A stretch of DNA of 64,000 nucleotides from Kitasatospora sp. MAP12-44 (GCF_029892095.1 NZ_JARZAE010000004.1:930001-994000); one strand, 5' to 3'. Numbered from the stretch's first letter, positions 15,919 through 25,801 are shown. Program-made: numbers and translations. Notes: generated by a model from the letters alone, not told the origin.

Positions 15919-18564
15919 TCAGCCGGCGGTCGGGTAGGCGGTCACAGTGACCGAAGGGCTGCTGCCGTAGGGGCTGTTGGCGACCACGGTGATCGGGTAG
16001 GTCCCACCGTTGGTCATGTTGCCGAACGTGACGGTCAGCGGGGCATTGGCGGCCACCGTGGCGGGCGTGCCGAAGGTGAAGCCACCATTGCTGGCCGTGA
16101 CGGTGTAGCTGGTGACGTACGCGGCGCCGGTGGCCGGCGGCGCCCAGGTGACCTTCGCCGCGCCGCTGAGCGGCGTCACGTTGACTTGGGTGGGCACACT
16201 CGGCGCGTTCGGGCGGGTCATGGTGTACCCGGCCGGGGCGGAGGTGCTGGTGAGCCCGTTGGCGTCGGTGAAGAGCGCCTGGACCTGCAGCAGCCCGTTG
16301 CTCTGCACGCTGAGGGCAGCGTTCCAGACGAGTGCGGGGCTTGAGCCGTCGGAGTTGGTCGCCAGCGGCCAGGCGCTGATCGGCGTACCGGCCGACGTCA
16401 CGTTTGCCACGGGCAGGTCGGTGAACGCGCCCGAGGTGCCGAGGCGGTACTGATAGCGGACGCTGGTCAGGCCCGGCGCCGAGGTCGCGGTGAGCGCGAC
16501 GGCCGTGCCATCACCGCTCGACCCGTCCACCGGACCGGTCAGCGCAGCCGCGCCGACACCGAAGCCGTAACTCGCGGTCGGCGAGACCGACCCGCCGGTG
16601 CTGGTCGCGGAGTACGCGAGGGTGTGCCAGCCGGCGGCGAAGGTGAGCTGCACGGTGGCGCCGGAGCCGCTACCGGTCACCGTCACCGGGGTGCCGCCGT
16701 CCAACCGGTAGGTGTAACTCGCCACACTGACAGAGCTGTCGGCGAAGGTGACGGCGGTCGAGCCGCTCTGCGCCGCGGTCCAGGTGTTGGCGGGGTAGCC
16801 CGAGACGGTCACCGTCGGAATGGCCGGCGTGGTGGAGAACGTCACCGGCTGCGCAGCCGACCAGCCGCTGCTGAGCGTCCCGTCGGTGGCCTGGACCTTC
16901 CAGGTGTACGCACCGTCCGCCAGCGCCGTCGAAGGCGTCCAGGTCGCCGGGGTACCGGAGTTGACAGACGAGGTGCCCGAGGCCACCACCGTGGTACCGC
17001 TCAGGACCTGGAAGTTCAGCTGGACGGGGTCGCCGTCGGGGTCCGTCGCGGTGGCCGAGAAAGTCGGCCGGCTGCTGGTGACGTACATGGTCCCGTTGCT
17101 GGTGTTGCTCGGGGTGACCCCGAGCGAGCCCGGGGTGCCGGGCGCGTTGTCGTAAGTGATCGACAGCGACGGGTTGGTCGCGAACCGGACGAAGTTGATG
17201 TCGTTGGTCTCACTCGCGTTGACCAGGCCGATGGTCATGTTCGCCCAGTGGCCGCTGGCGGCGCTGGCGGTCAGGCTGGTGAAGTCGAAGGCACCGGTTT
17301 CAGGGGATCCGCAGCCGAGGTTGAAGAAGCTCGAGCTCTCCTGCTGGATCAGCGAGGGCTGGTTGTTCCAGTCGGTGCCGGAGTTGATCGCGCCGCTCCA
17401 GTAGGCGTTCACCTGCGTGGTGATGGAGCAGGCCGAGGCGAAGACCTCGGTGGCGTCGACCTGGGCGTTGAGCACGGTCGCGCCGTAGATGGAGCTGGGG
17501 ACGGCCAGCTGGTAGAAGACCCGCTCGATGCCGGTCGGGGCCTGGAAGCCCTGGTAGCCGACGCCGTAGCTGCTGCCGCCCGCGTTGTACTGGGTGGTGC
17601 TCGGGAAGGCCTGCTGGACCGGGGCGTAGGCCTGCGTGCCGGTGCTCACCGGGTGGACGGCCGGGTCGAGGAAGATCGGGTACTTCGCGCCCGGGTCGGC
17701 CAGCATGGCGTGGTCGGGCACCAGCGCGAGGTCCGAGCCGTGGACTGTGGTGCGAATGGGCGCCACCCGCGCCCCGGCGCCGGGGCCGTGGACATCCGAA
17801 ACGGTGTTCGTGGCAGCGGACTTGACGGCCGTGCCGGTGCTGCGGGAGTCCCACATCATCGGCGTGGGTGCGCTGAACAGCGCGCGGCCCGTGGCGTCCT
17901 TCACGGCCACGTTGCCACTTGCGTCGGCACTCACCGCGAGGCCGGGGCTGGTCTTGGTGGCGAGGGTGAGCGCGCTCAACGCCGGATCCGCCGCAGCGGT
18001 GGCGTTCTTGACGACCAGCACCTCCTGGATGCCGCCGTCCTGAGTGGCGCTCACCTGGAGGTCCACGCCGCTGGGCAGCACATTCGGGTACGTCGCCACG
18101 TCACCTGCGACGACGGGTGCGGGCAGCGGCGTGGGCCAGCTCAGCGCGAGCTGCTTGCCATCCACCGTCATCGTGGCCAGCGGACCACTACCACCCGCCG
18201 ACAGCACCAGCGGCGAACTGCTCGCCACCGGCGAGTACCCGTCCGAGCCGCGCTTCAGCGTGGCATCAAGGGAGACCCAGGAGTTGCCACGCTTCACCCA
18301 CTGCGGCCGCACGTAGGACTGGTAGGTGAATGTGCCGTTCGGGTTGGCGAACGTCCGCGAGGAATCGGTGTGACGGTCCGTCAACTCCACCTGACGGCCG
18401 GTCGCGCGAGCCTGCGCGACCGGCGAGTCGGCGACGGCAGCAGCCGTCGGGGCGGCCGGAGCTGCCGCAGCCGCCGCAGCCGGGTGAAGCGGGCTGAGCA
18501 GGGCGGCGGCTACCGCCGTGACGGCGACCCGCCCCCCTCTGGATATCCAACTGTTTCTGCGCAT
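15919..18564 (-). CDS. Secreted DNRLRE/fibronectin-type III surface protein
   Basis: 881 aa from ATG 18564. A signal peptide covers residues 1-35 (RGGRVAVTAVAAALLSPLHP). The N-terminal region (WVKRGNSWVSLDATL, LATMTVDGKQLALSWPTPLP, YPNVLPSGVDLQVSAT) is the type that opens Streptomyces RHS/WapA-like secreted proteins. A DNRLRE domain (about 280-430), Ig-like repeats (FSATATDPDGDPVQLNFQV) and a C-terminal FN3 domain (VTWAPPATGAAYVTSYTV) follow. No RHS repeats or toxin end is present, so it may be a stand-alone adhesin or a truncated relative. A decayed copy lies at 20981-22732. Confidence 0.8.
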   Translation of the reverse strand: MRRNSWISRGGRVAVTAVAAALLSPLHPAAAAAAAPAAPTAAAVADSPVAQARATGRQVELTDRHTDSSRTFANPNGTFTYQSYVRPQWVKRGNSWVSLDATLKRGSDGYSPVASSSPLVLSAGGSGPLATMTVDGKQLALSWPTPLPAPVVAGDVATYPNVLPSGVDLQVSATQDGGIQEVLVVKNATAAADPALSALTLATKTSPGLAVSADASGNVAVKDATGRALFSAPTPMMWDSRSTGTAVKSAATNTVSDVHGPGAGARVAPIRTTVHGSDLALVPDHAMLADPGAKYPIFLDPAVHPVSTGTQAYAPVQQAFPSTTQYNAGGSSYGVGYQGFQAPTGIERVFYQLAVPSSIYGATVLNAQVDATEVFASACSITTQVNAYWSGAINSGTDWNNQPSLIQQESSSFFNLGCGSPETGAFDFTSLTASAASGHWANMTIGLVNASETNDINFVRFATNPSLSITYDNAPGTPGSLGVTPSNTSNGTMYVTSSRPTFSATATDPDGDPVQLNFQVLSGTTVVASGTSSVNSGTPATWTPSTALADGAYTWKVQATDGTLSSGWSAAQPVTFSTTPAIPTVTVSGYPANTWTAAQSGSTAVTFADSSVSVASYTYRLDGGTPVTVTGSGSGATVQLTFAAGWHTLAYSATSTGGSVSPTASYGFGVGAAALTGPVDGSSGDGTAVALTATSAPGLTSVRYQYRLGTSGAFTDLPVANVTSAGTPISAWPLATNSDGSSPALVWNAALSVQSNGLLQVQALFTDANGLTSTSAPAGYTMTRPNAPSVPTQVNVTPLSGAAKVTWAPPATGAAYVTSYTVTASNGGFTFGTPATVAANAPLTVTFGNMTNGGTYPITVVANSPYGSSPSVTVTAYPTAG

Positions 18565-18728
18565 AACCGCATGACCCCCTGTGTGGTGGATGGATGTGGG
18601 GACACTCTTCTGCCTCGGCTGACATCTCGTCAATCTCCGCGAGAAGAAAGTCGATCTTGCGAAAAATGTCGGCCCACCGTTCCTGACCTGGCCCGCTCAA
18701 GTCATCCCGCACGGAAGCTCTGCGCACG

Positions 18729-18769
18729 CGCGACGGCCCGGAGCGCTGCTTGCGCTCCGGGCCGTCGCG
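18729..18769 (-). terminator. Hairpin copy 2 of 3, downstream of the trypsin gene
   Basis: 18-bp arms 18729-18746 and 18752-18769 (core CGACGGCCCGGAGCGC) enclose 5 nt. It is almost the same sequence as the hairpins at 15863 and 20925. It sits 3' of the minus-strand trypsin gene. Confidence 0.88.
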
Positions 18770-18772
18770 GTC

Positions 18773-18795
18773 GGGGTGGGGTGGGGTGGGGCGGG
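18773..18795 (+). other. G-quadruplex motif
   Basis: Four GGGG runs and one GGG run are separated by single bases (GGGGT repeated, ending GCGGG). It lies on the plus strand between the trypsin stop and hairpin copy 2. The match to the canonical G4 pattern is perfect; structure formation is inferred. Confidence 0.6.
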
Positions 18796-18821
18796 ATCGA
18801 CGAGTGGTTGATCTTGGCGCT

Positions 18822-19670
18822 CTAGACGCCGGTGACGTCGTTGATCCATGTCCTGATGCCAGGAGAAGTGAGATTGCTCATGATCGTGTCCCGGAAGCCG
18901 CATTCCGGCCCACTCCCGCGGCTGACGGTTCCGATCAGAAGGAGGCGGCGATCCTCCAACAGCTTCCACAGTGGGCCTCCCGAATCCCCCACGCAGGGTG
19001 AGGAGTTCGGCTCGCTCTCGGTGCACAGCTCGACATGGGCATCGAAGTGCCTGCCCGGTTCGGAGCAGTGGACCGGCTCGATCACCTGAGTGTCCAAGTA
19101 CTTTAGATCCAAGGGAAGATCAGGGCAGTTGAGGCGACCGTCAGCCGGATTGCACGTCCGCCCCCATCCAGTCAGCGTGGCCGGGAACGGAACGGCGGAT
19201 GCCGCGATCTCGGGGCCGATCACGGCCGGGGCGACGGTCACCACATCGCGGTCGAGTTTGAGCAGGCCGACATCGAAGGGCCCGCCCTTCTCGCCGCCAC
19301 GGTAGTGGGGGTGTTGGAACATCTCGACGACCCTTCGGCTCTGTCCGTCCTCGCGGTCGATCGATCCGACGTGGACGTCCGTCCAACCTGGACCGAGACC
19401 GTAGAACCCGTCGATACAGTGGGCCGCCGTCACAACCCAGTGCGGGGAGATGAGAGCGCCACTGCAGGAGTACGTGCCGTCGAAGACGGTACTGGCCACT
19501 GCTGAGACGGTGGCGGGAAAGTCCCCTGGTGCCACTTTCCCGCCGCCGATGATGCGCGCATGCGGGCCGTCGCCGTGCGGCCCCACCGCCGCCGCGACAT
19601 GGGGTGTGCCACCGGTGATGCCGAGGAGAGCGGCGACACCAAGTGTGACCATCAGGTTTTTGAGGTTCAT
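18822..19670 (-). CDS. Secreted trypsin-like serine protease (S1)
   Basis: 282 aa from ATG 19670, chosen because GGAGG lies 6 nt upstream; an in-frame ATG at 19682 is not better. Signal peptide about residues 1-28. A short pro-region ends at IIGGGKVAPGDFP, the usual activation start. The catalytic triad is visible as His in TAAHC, Asp in DVGLLKL and Ser in GDSGGPL. It should be secreted, activated by N-terminal cleavage and cut proteins outside the cell. It is divergent from the PAP2 gene and lies between the two DNRLRE/FN3 copies. Confidence 0.93.
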   Translation of the reverse strand: MNLKNLMVTLGVAALLGITGGTPHVAAAVGPHGDGPHARIIGGGKVAPGDFPATVSAVASTVFDGTYSCSGALISPHWVVTAAHCIDGFYGLGPGWTDVHVGSIDREDGQSRRVVEMFQHPHYRGGEKGGPFDVGLLKLDRDVVTVAPAVIGPEIAASAVPFPATLTGWGRTCNPADGRLNCPDLPLDLKYLDTQVIEPVHCSEPGRHFDAHVELCTESEPNSSPCVGDSGGPLWKLLEDRRLLLIGTVSRGSGPECGFRDTIMSNLTSPGIRTWINDVTGV

Positions 19671-19928
19671 TGAATCCTCCATCGGAGCTCATCTTTGTGA
19701 GGATTTGTACCATTTGAACCACTCGCAGGACGGCTCCGACTCAGAGGAATCGGGCGTATACGCTCTAATTGACGAGCCCGCGGGAGGGTGGTGGCCTTCT
19801 TGCCGGTGGCGGTTGCGGGGATGGCGGGGATGGCGGGGAGGTCGCGCCAGCAGGTCGCAGGCCTCGGCGAAGGTGACCTCGATCGACCACCAACGACGCG
19901 TAGTTGATCGGGGCTAGCATTTGCGATC

Positions 19929-20903
19929 ATGACGACGACACAACAGCTTGACCAACAATCCGGGTCCACAAAACGAGGCACTGGCACCGAGAACGGGACG
20001 AACGGCGCAGCGACCGTCGCAGGAACGAGCGCGAAACGCGGATTATCGAAGATCGGCCCGATCCTGCCGGCCCGCCTGCGACCGATGAACCGCCCCACCC
20101 TGTGGATCGAGGTCGCGCTCATCGGCATCGGCTACTTCTGCTACCGGGTGACGCAGAACGCGGCGAGCACCGGGGGCCAGGCCCCGTACCGCCGGGGCCG
20201 GGACATCCTGAGTCTGGAGCACGCGCTCCACATCGACATCGAGCATTGGCTCAACCACACGATCGCCAAGATCGACTGGCTGATCGTTGGGATGAACTAC
20301 TACTACTACGCGACGCTCCACTTCATCGTCACGATAGCGGTCTTCATCTGGGTCTACATCAAGTTCCCCGACCGCTACCGCGCGATCCGCACCGTGATGT
20401 TCGCGATGAACGGCGTGGCCCTGATCGGCTTCTACCTCTATGCCGTCGCCCCACCGCGCTTGCTCGACCCGACCCGGTTCATCGACACGTTCTGCGTCCA
20501 CCACACCTGGGGCGAGCAGACCTGCAGCGGAGTGGCGGGCCTGTCCGGCTCGATGACGAACGAGTTCGCCGCGATGCCGTCCCTGCACATCGGCTGGGCG
20601 GTCTGGTGCGCCCTGGCGATCGCCCACCTGGCTCAGCGCAAGTGGGTGAAGATCCTGGGCATCCTGTACCCGGTGGCGACCTTCACGGTCATCATCGCGG
20701 CGGCCCAGCACTACGTCCTGGACGCGGTCGGCGGTCTGGTCACCCTGGGTGCCGCCTTCCTGGTCCAGCGCATCCTGCAAGGACGGCCCGTCTACGCCGG
20801 GACGTCGCCAGCGGAACCTGTCCGGATGCCACAGCAGGGTGCGGCGCCGGAGGACGACGTCGCCGGGACCGTGGACTTCCCCTCGGGCCACAGGTCTGGG
20901 TGA
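19929..20903 (+). CDS. PAP2 superfamily membrane protein (phosphatase or inositol-phosphorylceramide-synthase-like)
   Basis: 324 aa, ATG start. About 40 polar residues precede six hydrophobic segments. Catalytic PAP2-type blocks are present in modified form: AAMPSLHIGWAVW, with the PSxH motif, and AAQHYVLDAVGG, with His and Asp. This HxxxD arrangement is typical of the Aur1/PAP2-like branch. It probably removes or transfers a phosphate head group on a lipid at the membrane. It is divergent from the trypsin gene. The 258-bp intergenic region contains GGGGATGGC tandem repeats near 19813-19840. Confidence 0.83.
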   Translation: MTTTQQLDQQSGSTKRGTGTENGTNGAATVAGTSAKRGLSKIGPILPARLRPMNRPTLWIEVALIGIGYFCYRVTQNAASTGGQAPYRRGRDILSLEHALHIDIEHWLNHTIAKIDWLIVGMNYYYYATLHFIVTIAVFIWVYIKFPDRYRAIRTVMFAMNGVALIGFYLYAVAPPRLLDPTRFIDTFCVHHTWGEQTCSGVAGLSGSMTNEFAAMPSLHIGWAVWCALAIAHLAQRKWVKILGILYPVATFTVIIAAAQHYVLDAVGGLVTLGAAFLVQRILQGRPVYAGTSPAEPVRMPQQGAAPEDDVAGTVDFPSGHRSG

Positions 20904-20924
20904 TCGGGTCGCCGTGTGCGAACG

Positions 20925-20964
20925 CGCGACGGCCCGGAGCTCTGCTGCGCTCCGGGCCGTCGCG
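20925..20964. terminator. Hairpin copy 3 of 3, bidirectional
   Basis: 16-bp arms 20925-20940 and 20949-20964 (core GCGACGGCCCGGAGC). It lies between the PAP2 gene and the convergent DNRLRE/FN3 pseudogene. The following bases (GGTCTGGCCGGGTGGGATCA) are the same as after copy 1, so the terminator was duplicated with the gene. Confidence 0.88.
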
Positions 20965-20980
20965 GTCTGGCCGGGTGGGA

Positions 20981-22732
20981 TCAGCTCGCGGACGGGGTGA
21001 CCGTCACGCTGACGGGCGCGCTGGTGCCGTAGGGGCTGTTGGCGACCACCGTGACCGTGTAGGAAGCGCCATTGCTCATATTGCCGAACGTGGCGGTCAA
21101 CGGGGCATTGGCGGCCACCGTGACGGGCGAGCCGAAGGTGAAGCCGCCATTGCTGGCCGTGACGGTGTAGCCGGTGACGTAGGCGGCGCCGGTGGCGGGC
21201 GGCGCCCAGGTGACCTGCGCACCGCCGTTCAGCGCCGTCGCATTGAGCTGGGTGGGCAGGCCCGGCGGGCTCGGACGGGTCATGGTGTAGCCGGCCGGGG
21301 CGGAGGTGCTGGTGAGGCCGTTGGCGTCGGTGAAGACCGCCTGGACCTGCAGCAGCCCGTTGGTCTGCACGCTCAAAGAGGCGTTCCAGACCAGCGCGGG
21401 GCTTGAGCCGTCGGGGTTGGTCGCCAGCGGCCAGGCGCTGATCGGCGAGCCGGCCGACGTCACGGTGCCCACAGGGAGGTCGGCGAACGCGCCCGAGGTG
21501 ACCGTGCGGTACTGGTAGCGGACGCTGGTCAGGCCCGGCGCCGAGCTCGCGGTCAGCGCGACCGCCGTCCCGTCACCACTCGACCCGTCTACCGGACCGG
21601 TCAGCACGCCCGCGCCGACACCGAAGCCGTAGCTCGCGGTCGACGAGGCGGCCCCGCCGGCCCTGCTCGCGGAGACCGCCAGCGTGTGCCAGCCCGGAGC
21701 GGGCGTGAGCTGCACGCCGGCACCGGTCACCGTCACCGGGGTGCCGCCGTCCAGCTGGTAGGTGTAACTCGCTGCACTGGCAGAACTGTCGGCGAAGGTG
21801 ACGGTGGTCGAGCCGCTCTGCGGCGCGGTCCACGTGTTGGCGGGGTAGCCGGTAACGGTCACGGTCGGCGTGGCCGGGGCGGTGGAGAAGGTCACCGGCT
21901 GCGCGGCCGACCAAGCACCGGTGAGCATCCCGTCGGTGGCCTGGACCTTCCAGGTGTACGCACCGTCCGCCAGCGCCGTCGAAGGCGTCCAGCTCGCCGG
22001 GGTACCGGAGTTGACGGACGCCGAGGTGCCAGACGCCACCACGGTCGAACCGCTCAGCACCTGGAAGTTCAGCTGGACGGGGTCGCCGTCGGGGTCCGTC
22101 GCGTTGGCCGAGAAGGTCGGCAGGCTGCTGGTGACGTACGTGGTCTCTTGATCGCGAGGGTGAGCGCGCTCAGCCCCGGATCCGCCGCAGCGACGGCGTT
22201 CTTGACGACCAAAACCTCCTGGAACCCACCGGCCTGCGTGGCACTCACCTGAAGGTCGACACCACTGGGCAGCACATTCGGGTACGTCGCCACCTCACCT
22301 GCGACGACGGGCGCGGGCAGCGGCGCCGGCCAGCTCAACGCGAGCTGCTTGCCGTCCACCGTCATCGTGGCCAACGGACCACTACCACCCGCCGACAGCA
22401 CCAGCGGCGAAGAGCTCGCCACCGGCGAGTACCCACCCGAACTGCGCTTCAGCGTCGCATCCAACGCAACCCACGAGCTACCGCGCTTCACCCACTGCGG
22501 CCGCACATACGACTGATAGGTGAACGTACCGTCCCGGGTTGGCGAACGTCCGCGAGGAATCCGTGTGACGGTCCGTCAACTCCACCTGGCGGCCGGTCAC
22601 ATGTGCTTGCACCACTGGTGACTCAGCGGCCACCGGAGCTGCCGCAGCCGGATGAAGCGGGCTGAGCAGGGCAGCAGCCACCGCCGTGACCGCGACCCGC
22701 CCCCCTCTGGATATCCAACTGTTTTTGCGCAT
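20981..22732 (-). pseudogene. Decayed copy of the DNRLRE/FN3 surface protein gene
   Basis: From ATG 22732 the signal peptide and first residues (RKNSWISRGGRVAVTA) match the intact gene at 15919-18564. The frame breaks near 22535, where CCGTCCCGGG replaces CCGTTCGGG. It resumes in another frame (WVKRGSSWVALDATL). Near 22145 it jumps straight from the SALTLA segment to the Ig-like repeat, deleting the whole DNRLRE domain (about 280 codons) and shifting frame again. The FN3 part then stays open to the stop at 20981. The upstream region is also similar, so promoter, gene and terminator were duplicated together. Confidence 0.85.
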
Positions 22733-22958
22733 AACCGCATAGCCCCCTGTGCGTCGGTGAATGTGGGGGACACTCTTCAGCCCTTGGTGACGCCACGTCA
22801 AGATCCTTGGGAGAAAACTCGATCTTGCGAGCAAGCAGCCCACCGGTGGCGCGCTGCAGTCCGCGTCGAGTCACGCTCAAGGGCTCGCCCTCATCATCAG
22901 GCGGCCCGCACCCTGGCCACCACGCCCCCGCACCTCATTCACCACCCCAGGGGGAACC

Positions 22959-25616
22959 ATGCCGCACACCGCAAGGCCCAGCGCCGCCGACAGCGGCGCC
23001 GACACCGACGGCTACGCCGTCCGGTCGGCGCCGTACGCCCTCGCGCGCGCGAGCGTGCTGCACCAGCCCGCCCAGAGCCCTGCCGCGGCGGCCTTCCGCA
23101 CCCAACTGGCCTGCCTGGCCGCGCTGGAGGCGCAGGTCGCCGCGCTGCTGCCGCAGCTCGGCGAGGACCTGTACGCCAGCCGGAGCACCCATCAGCAGGC
23201 CTTCCACCGCGACGTGGTCCTGCCGCTGCGCCGCGCCCTGCACAACGGACGCGAGCCCCGCCCGGCCCTGCTCAGCCGGCTCGGCGACCTCCCCGCCCGG
23301 GTCCCCCGGCTGGCTGCCTGGCTGGCCCTGCGCGGCCGCCGCAGCGCCCTGCTCAGCGCCCTGGACGGTTCCGGCGCCACCGCGCTGGCGGCCGAGCGGG
23401 CCGCGCTCGCGGCGCTCTGCCGCGAGCCGGCGTTCGCCCGGGCGATCGCCCTGACCAGCCCCGACCTGCTGCGCGCGGTCGAGCGCGCGGCCACCGGGGC
23501 GGACGACCGCAGGGCGCGCAAGGAGGAGCCGAGCGTGCTGCGCTACGCGCTGCGGGCCAGCACCAAGACCAGTCCGCTGTCCTGGTTCACCGCCGTCGGC
23601 TGGGGCCCGCTGACGGAGCTGGCCCCGCCGCGCGCCACCCCGCACTGGGGCGAGGCCGGACTGCTCACCGAGCCGCTGACCGCCGTGGTGAAGGCCAACC
23701 GGACGCTGGTGAGCGCGCTGTCCCAGGCACTGCTGGACGACCCGCGCCGCAGCGCCCGGCTGCCGCACCGGATGACCAGCACCGGGCAGATCAGCGGCGG
23801 CCGCGCGGCCTACGCCCGCAGCCGGGTGGTGCTCGCCGACGGGAGCTACCTGGTCACCGACGAGGACGAGGTCGAACTCGCCGCCAGCGAACCGCTGGAG
23901 CTGGTCGCCGCGCTCTGCGAGCCACCCGCGGCGCTCGCTCCGCTGGCCGACCGGCTGGACGCCGCGCTGGGCGCCGCCCGGGGCGGCCCGGCGACCGCGG
24001 CCTTCCTGGTCCAACTGACCAGCGCCGGCCTGCTGGTGCCCACCGATCCAGTGGACCCGCAGGACGACAACCCGTTGGCGCACCTCGCGCGCTGGCTGCG
24101 GACCCGGCCCGAGGACCGCGGGCCGGCCGAGCGGATCGAGGAGATCGCCCGCCGGACAGCGGAGTTCGCCACGACGGCGCCCGCGCGGCGACCGGCGCTG
24201 CTGACCGAACTGGCCAGCTGCTGGGGCGCCGTGCTGGCCGAGGCCGGTCGCCCGCTGCCGCCGGACGTCGCGCCGGCCGTGCTCTTCGAGGACGTGGTGG
24301 CACCCCTGCCGCTGCGCCTTGACGGCCTGCTCGGACCGGCCGACCACCAGGCGCTGGGCGAACTGACCGCGCTGGCCGAGGTCTTCGACCTGGGCCACCT
24401 GGTGCGGCGGATCACCCGCGACCGCTTTGTGGCGCGCTACGGGCCCGGCGGCGTCTGCCGGCACCCCTGGGAGTTCGGCGCCGAGGTCGCGCTCTGCTGG
24501 CAGGAGGCCGGTCGGCTGGCCGCTCTCCTGCCGGGAGAGCAGGGCGAGTTGCCCACCGGCGGCACCGAACTGGCAGCGCTGCGCGCCACGGTGGTCGCCG
24601 CCGTCGGCGAGGCGGTGCGCCGCGACGGCGCGCACGGCGCCGCCGCCGACCTGGTGCTGCCCGTCGACCTGGTCGCCGGGCTCGGCGACCGGCTGCCCCG
24701 CTGGGCGCTGGAACGCCCGCTCAGCTACTCGTACTTCCTCCAGCGCGACAGCGCCGACGGGCTGCTCTGCGTCAACCACGTCTACGGCGGCTGGGGCCGG
24801 TTCAGCAGCCGCTTCCTGGACGCCCTGGACCCGGCGGCCGCCGCCGCGGTGGCCCGGCAGATCCACCGCGGGCTGGGTGAGCGGGCCAAGGCCGCCCAAG
24901 TCCGCCCGGTGGGTGGCTTCAACGCCAATCTGCACCCGTTGCTGGTCGCCGACGAGATCGGCCCCGACCGCCGCTGGGCCTCCATCGGGGAGTCCGAACT
25001 CGACCTCGTGCACGACGAGTCGAGCGACCAGGTCCGGCTGCGGCTGCGCGCCACCGGCGAGTTGCTCGACGTGCTGTACGACGGGTTCCTCGCGCCGATC
25101 CTGCTGCCGCAGCGGATCGCCCCATTCCTGTCCGACCACCCGCACGGCGTGGTCGACTTCCGCGCGCTGGTCCCGCGCCACACCTGCCAGGCGCCCGGCG
25201 GGCAGGTGGTGCGGCTGCCCCGGCTGCGCCACCGGCATGTCGTACTGGACCGGCGCCGCTGGCAGTTGGCGGCCGGCGTGGTCCGCGAGCTGCGTGCCGA
25301 GCTGGCCGCCGACCGGCCGGTCCCCGCCGCGACCGCGGCCCGCTGGCGTACCTTGCTCGACCTGCCCGAGCAGCTCTTCCTGCACGCGGCCGAGGCCGGT
25401 CCTGCCGACCGGCAGTCATCCCATCTACCGGCCCCCAAGCCGCAGTTCGTCGATCTCGGCAACGCCCTGCACCTGCGCTCGCTGGGCAAGTGGCTCTCCC
25501 GCCACCCCGACGGCGCGGTGTTCGAGGAGGCGCTCCCCGCCCCCGGCGGCCGCGACCGGCCCCACCAGGCCGTCGAACTCGTCCTGGAGACCTACCGCAC
25601 CGGGCGCCCGTCATGA
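22959..25616 (+). CDS. Small LanB-type protein (lantibiotic dehydratase N-terminal, glutamylation-domain-like)
   Basis: 885 aa, ATG start. The region around residues 185-205 reads RKEEPSVLRYALRASTKTSPLSWFT, the tRNA-Glu-dependent LanB signature (R-x-S/T-x-x-SP-x-x-F), with later conserved stretches SYSYFLQRDSADGLLCVNHVY and VVDFRALVPRHT. LanB enzymes add an amino acid, usually glutamate, from aminoacyl-tRNA to a peptide. This one has no recognisable SpaB-C elimination domain, so it resembles split thiopeptide dehydratases or peptide-aminoacyl-tRNA ligases (PEARLs). It overlaps the next ORF by ATGA. Which reaction it performs is uncertain. Confidence 0.8.
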   Translation: MPHTARPSAADSGADTDGYAVRSAPYALARASVLHQPAQSPAAAAFRTQLACLAALEAQVAALLPQLGEDLYASRSTHQQAFHRDVVLPLRRALHNGREPRPALLSRLGDLPARVPRLAAWLALRGRRSALLSALDGSGATALAAERAALAALCREPAFARAIALTSPDLLRAVERAATGADDRRARKEEPSVLRYALRASTKTSPLSWFTAVGWGPLTELAPPRATPHWGEAGLLTEPLTAVVKANRTLVSALSQALLDDPRRSARLPHRMTSTGQISGGRAAYARSRVVLADGSYLVTDEDEVELAASEPLELVAALCEPPAALAPLADRLDAALGAARGGPATAAFLVQLTSAGLLVPTDPVDPQDDNPLAHLARWLRTRPEDRGPAERIEEIARRTAEFATTAPARRPALLTELASCWGAVLAEAGRPLPPDVAPAVLFEDVVAPLPLRLDGLLGPADHQALGELTALAEVFDLGHLVRRITRDRFVARYGPGGVCRHPWEFGAEVALCWQEAGRLAALLPGEQGELPTGGTELAALRATVVAAVGEAVRRDGAHGAAADLVLPVDLVAGLGDRLPRWALERPLSYSYFLQRDSADGLLCVNHVYGGWGRFSSRFLDALDPAAAAAVARQIHRGLGERAKAAQVRPVGGFNANLHPLLVADEIGPDRRWASIGESELDLVHDESSDQVRLRLRATGELLDVLYDGFLAPILLPQRIAPFLSDHPHGVVDFRALVPRHTCQAPGGQVVRLPRLRHRHVVLDRRRWQLAAGVVRELRAELAADRPVPAATAARWRTLLDLPEQLFLHAAEAGPADRQSSHLPAPKPQFVDLGNALHLRSLGKWLSRHPDGAVFEEALPAPGGRDRPHQAVELVLETYRTGRPS

Positions 25617-25801
25617 GGGCCCCCGCGATGAGGGCCCCCGCGCCACCCCCGCCGCGGGCACCCCGATCACGTGGTGCGCCGAACGGGCACCAACTTCCTC
25701 TGGCCGCGTCCCCGGTGGACCAGGCCGTCCCGGTGACCACCGGGTACGACTGGCGCAGCGAGGCGGCCGCCGTCATCGACCCTGTGGAGCAGACCCCATG
25801 A
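25613..25801 (+). CDS. 62-aa ORF coupled between the LanB-like gene and its partner
   Basis: ATG 25613 overlaps the LanB stop (ATGA), and its own stop overlaps the next start (ATGA), which supports translation. The peptide begins with two MRAPA repeats and a Pro-rich stretch, has no Cys, and ends VTTGYDWRSEAAAVIDPVEQ plus TP. It could be a scaffold or precursor peptide, or a small linker protein. No family is recognised. No typical Ser/Thr/Cys-rich core is present. Confidence 0.5.
   Translation: MRAPAMRAPAPPPPRAPRSRGAPNGHQLPLAASPVDQAVPVTTGYDWRSEAAAVIDPVEQTP

Noticed and set aside
16624..18825. 733-codon plus-strand frame over the DNRLRE/FN3 gene
   Set aside because: Low-complexity Arg/Gly/Val sequence; the minus strand has a signal peptide and domains.
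22935..25385. 816-codon open frame opposite the LanB-type gene
   Set aside because: High-GC DNA keeps the antisense frame open. The sequence is Gln/Arg/Gly-rich without any family pattern, while the plus strand has clear LanB motifs.
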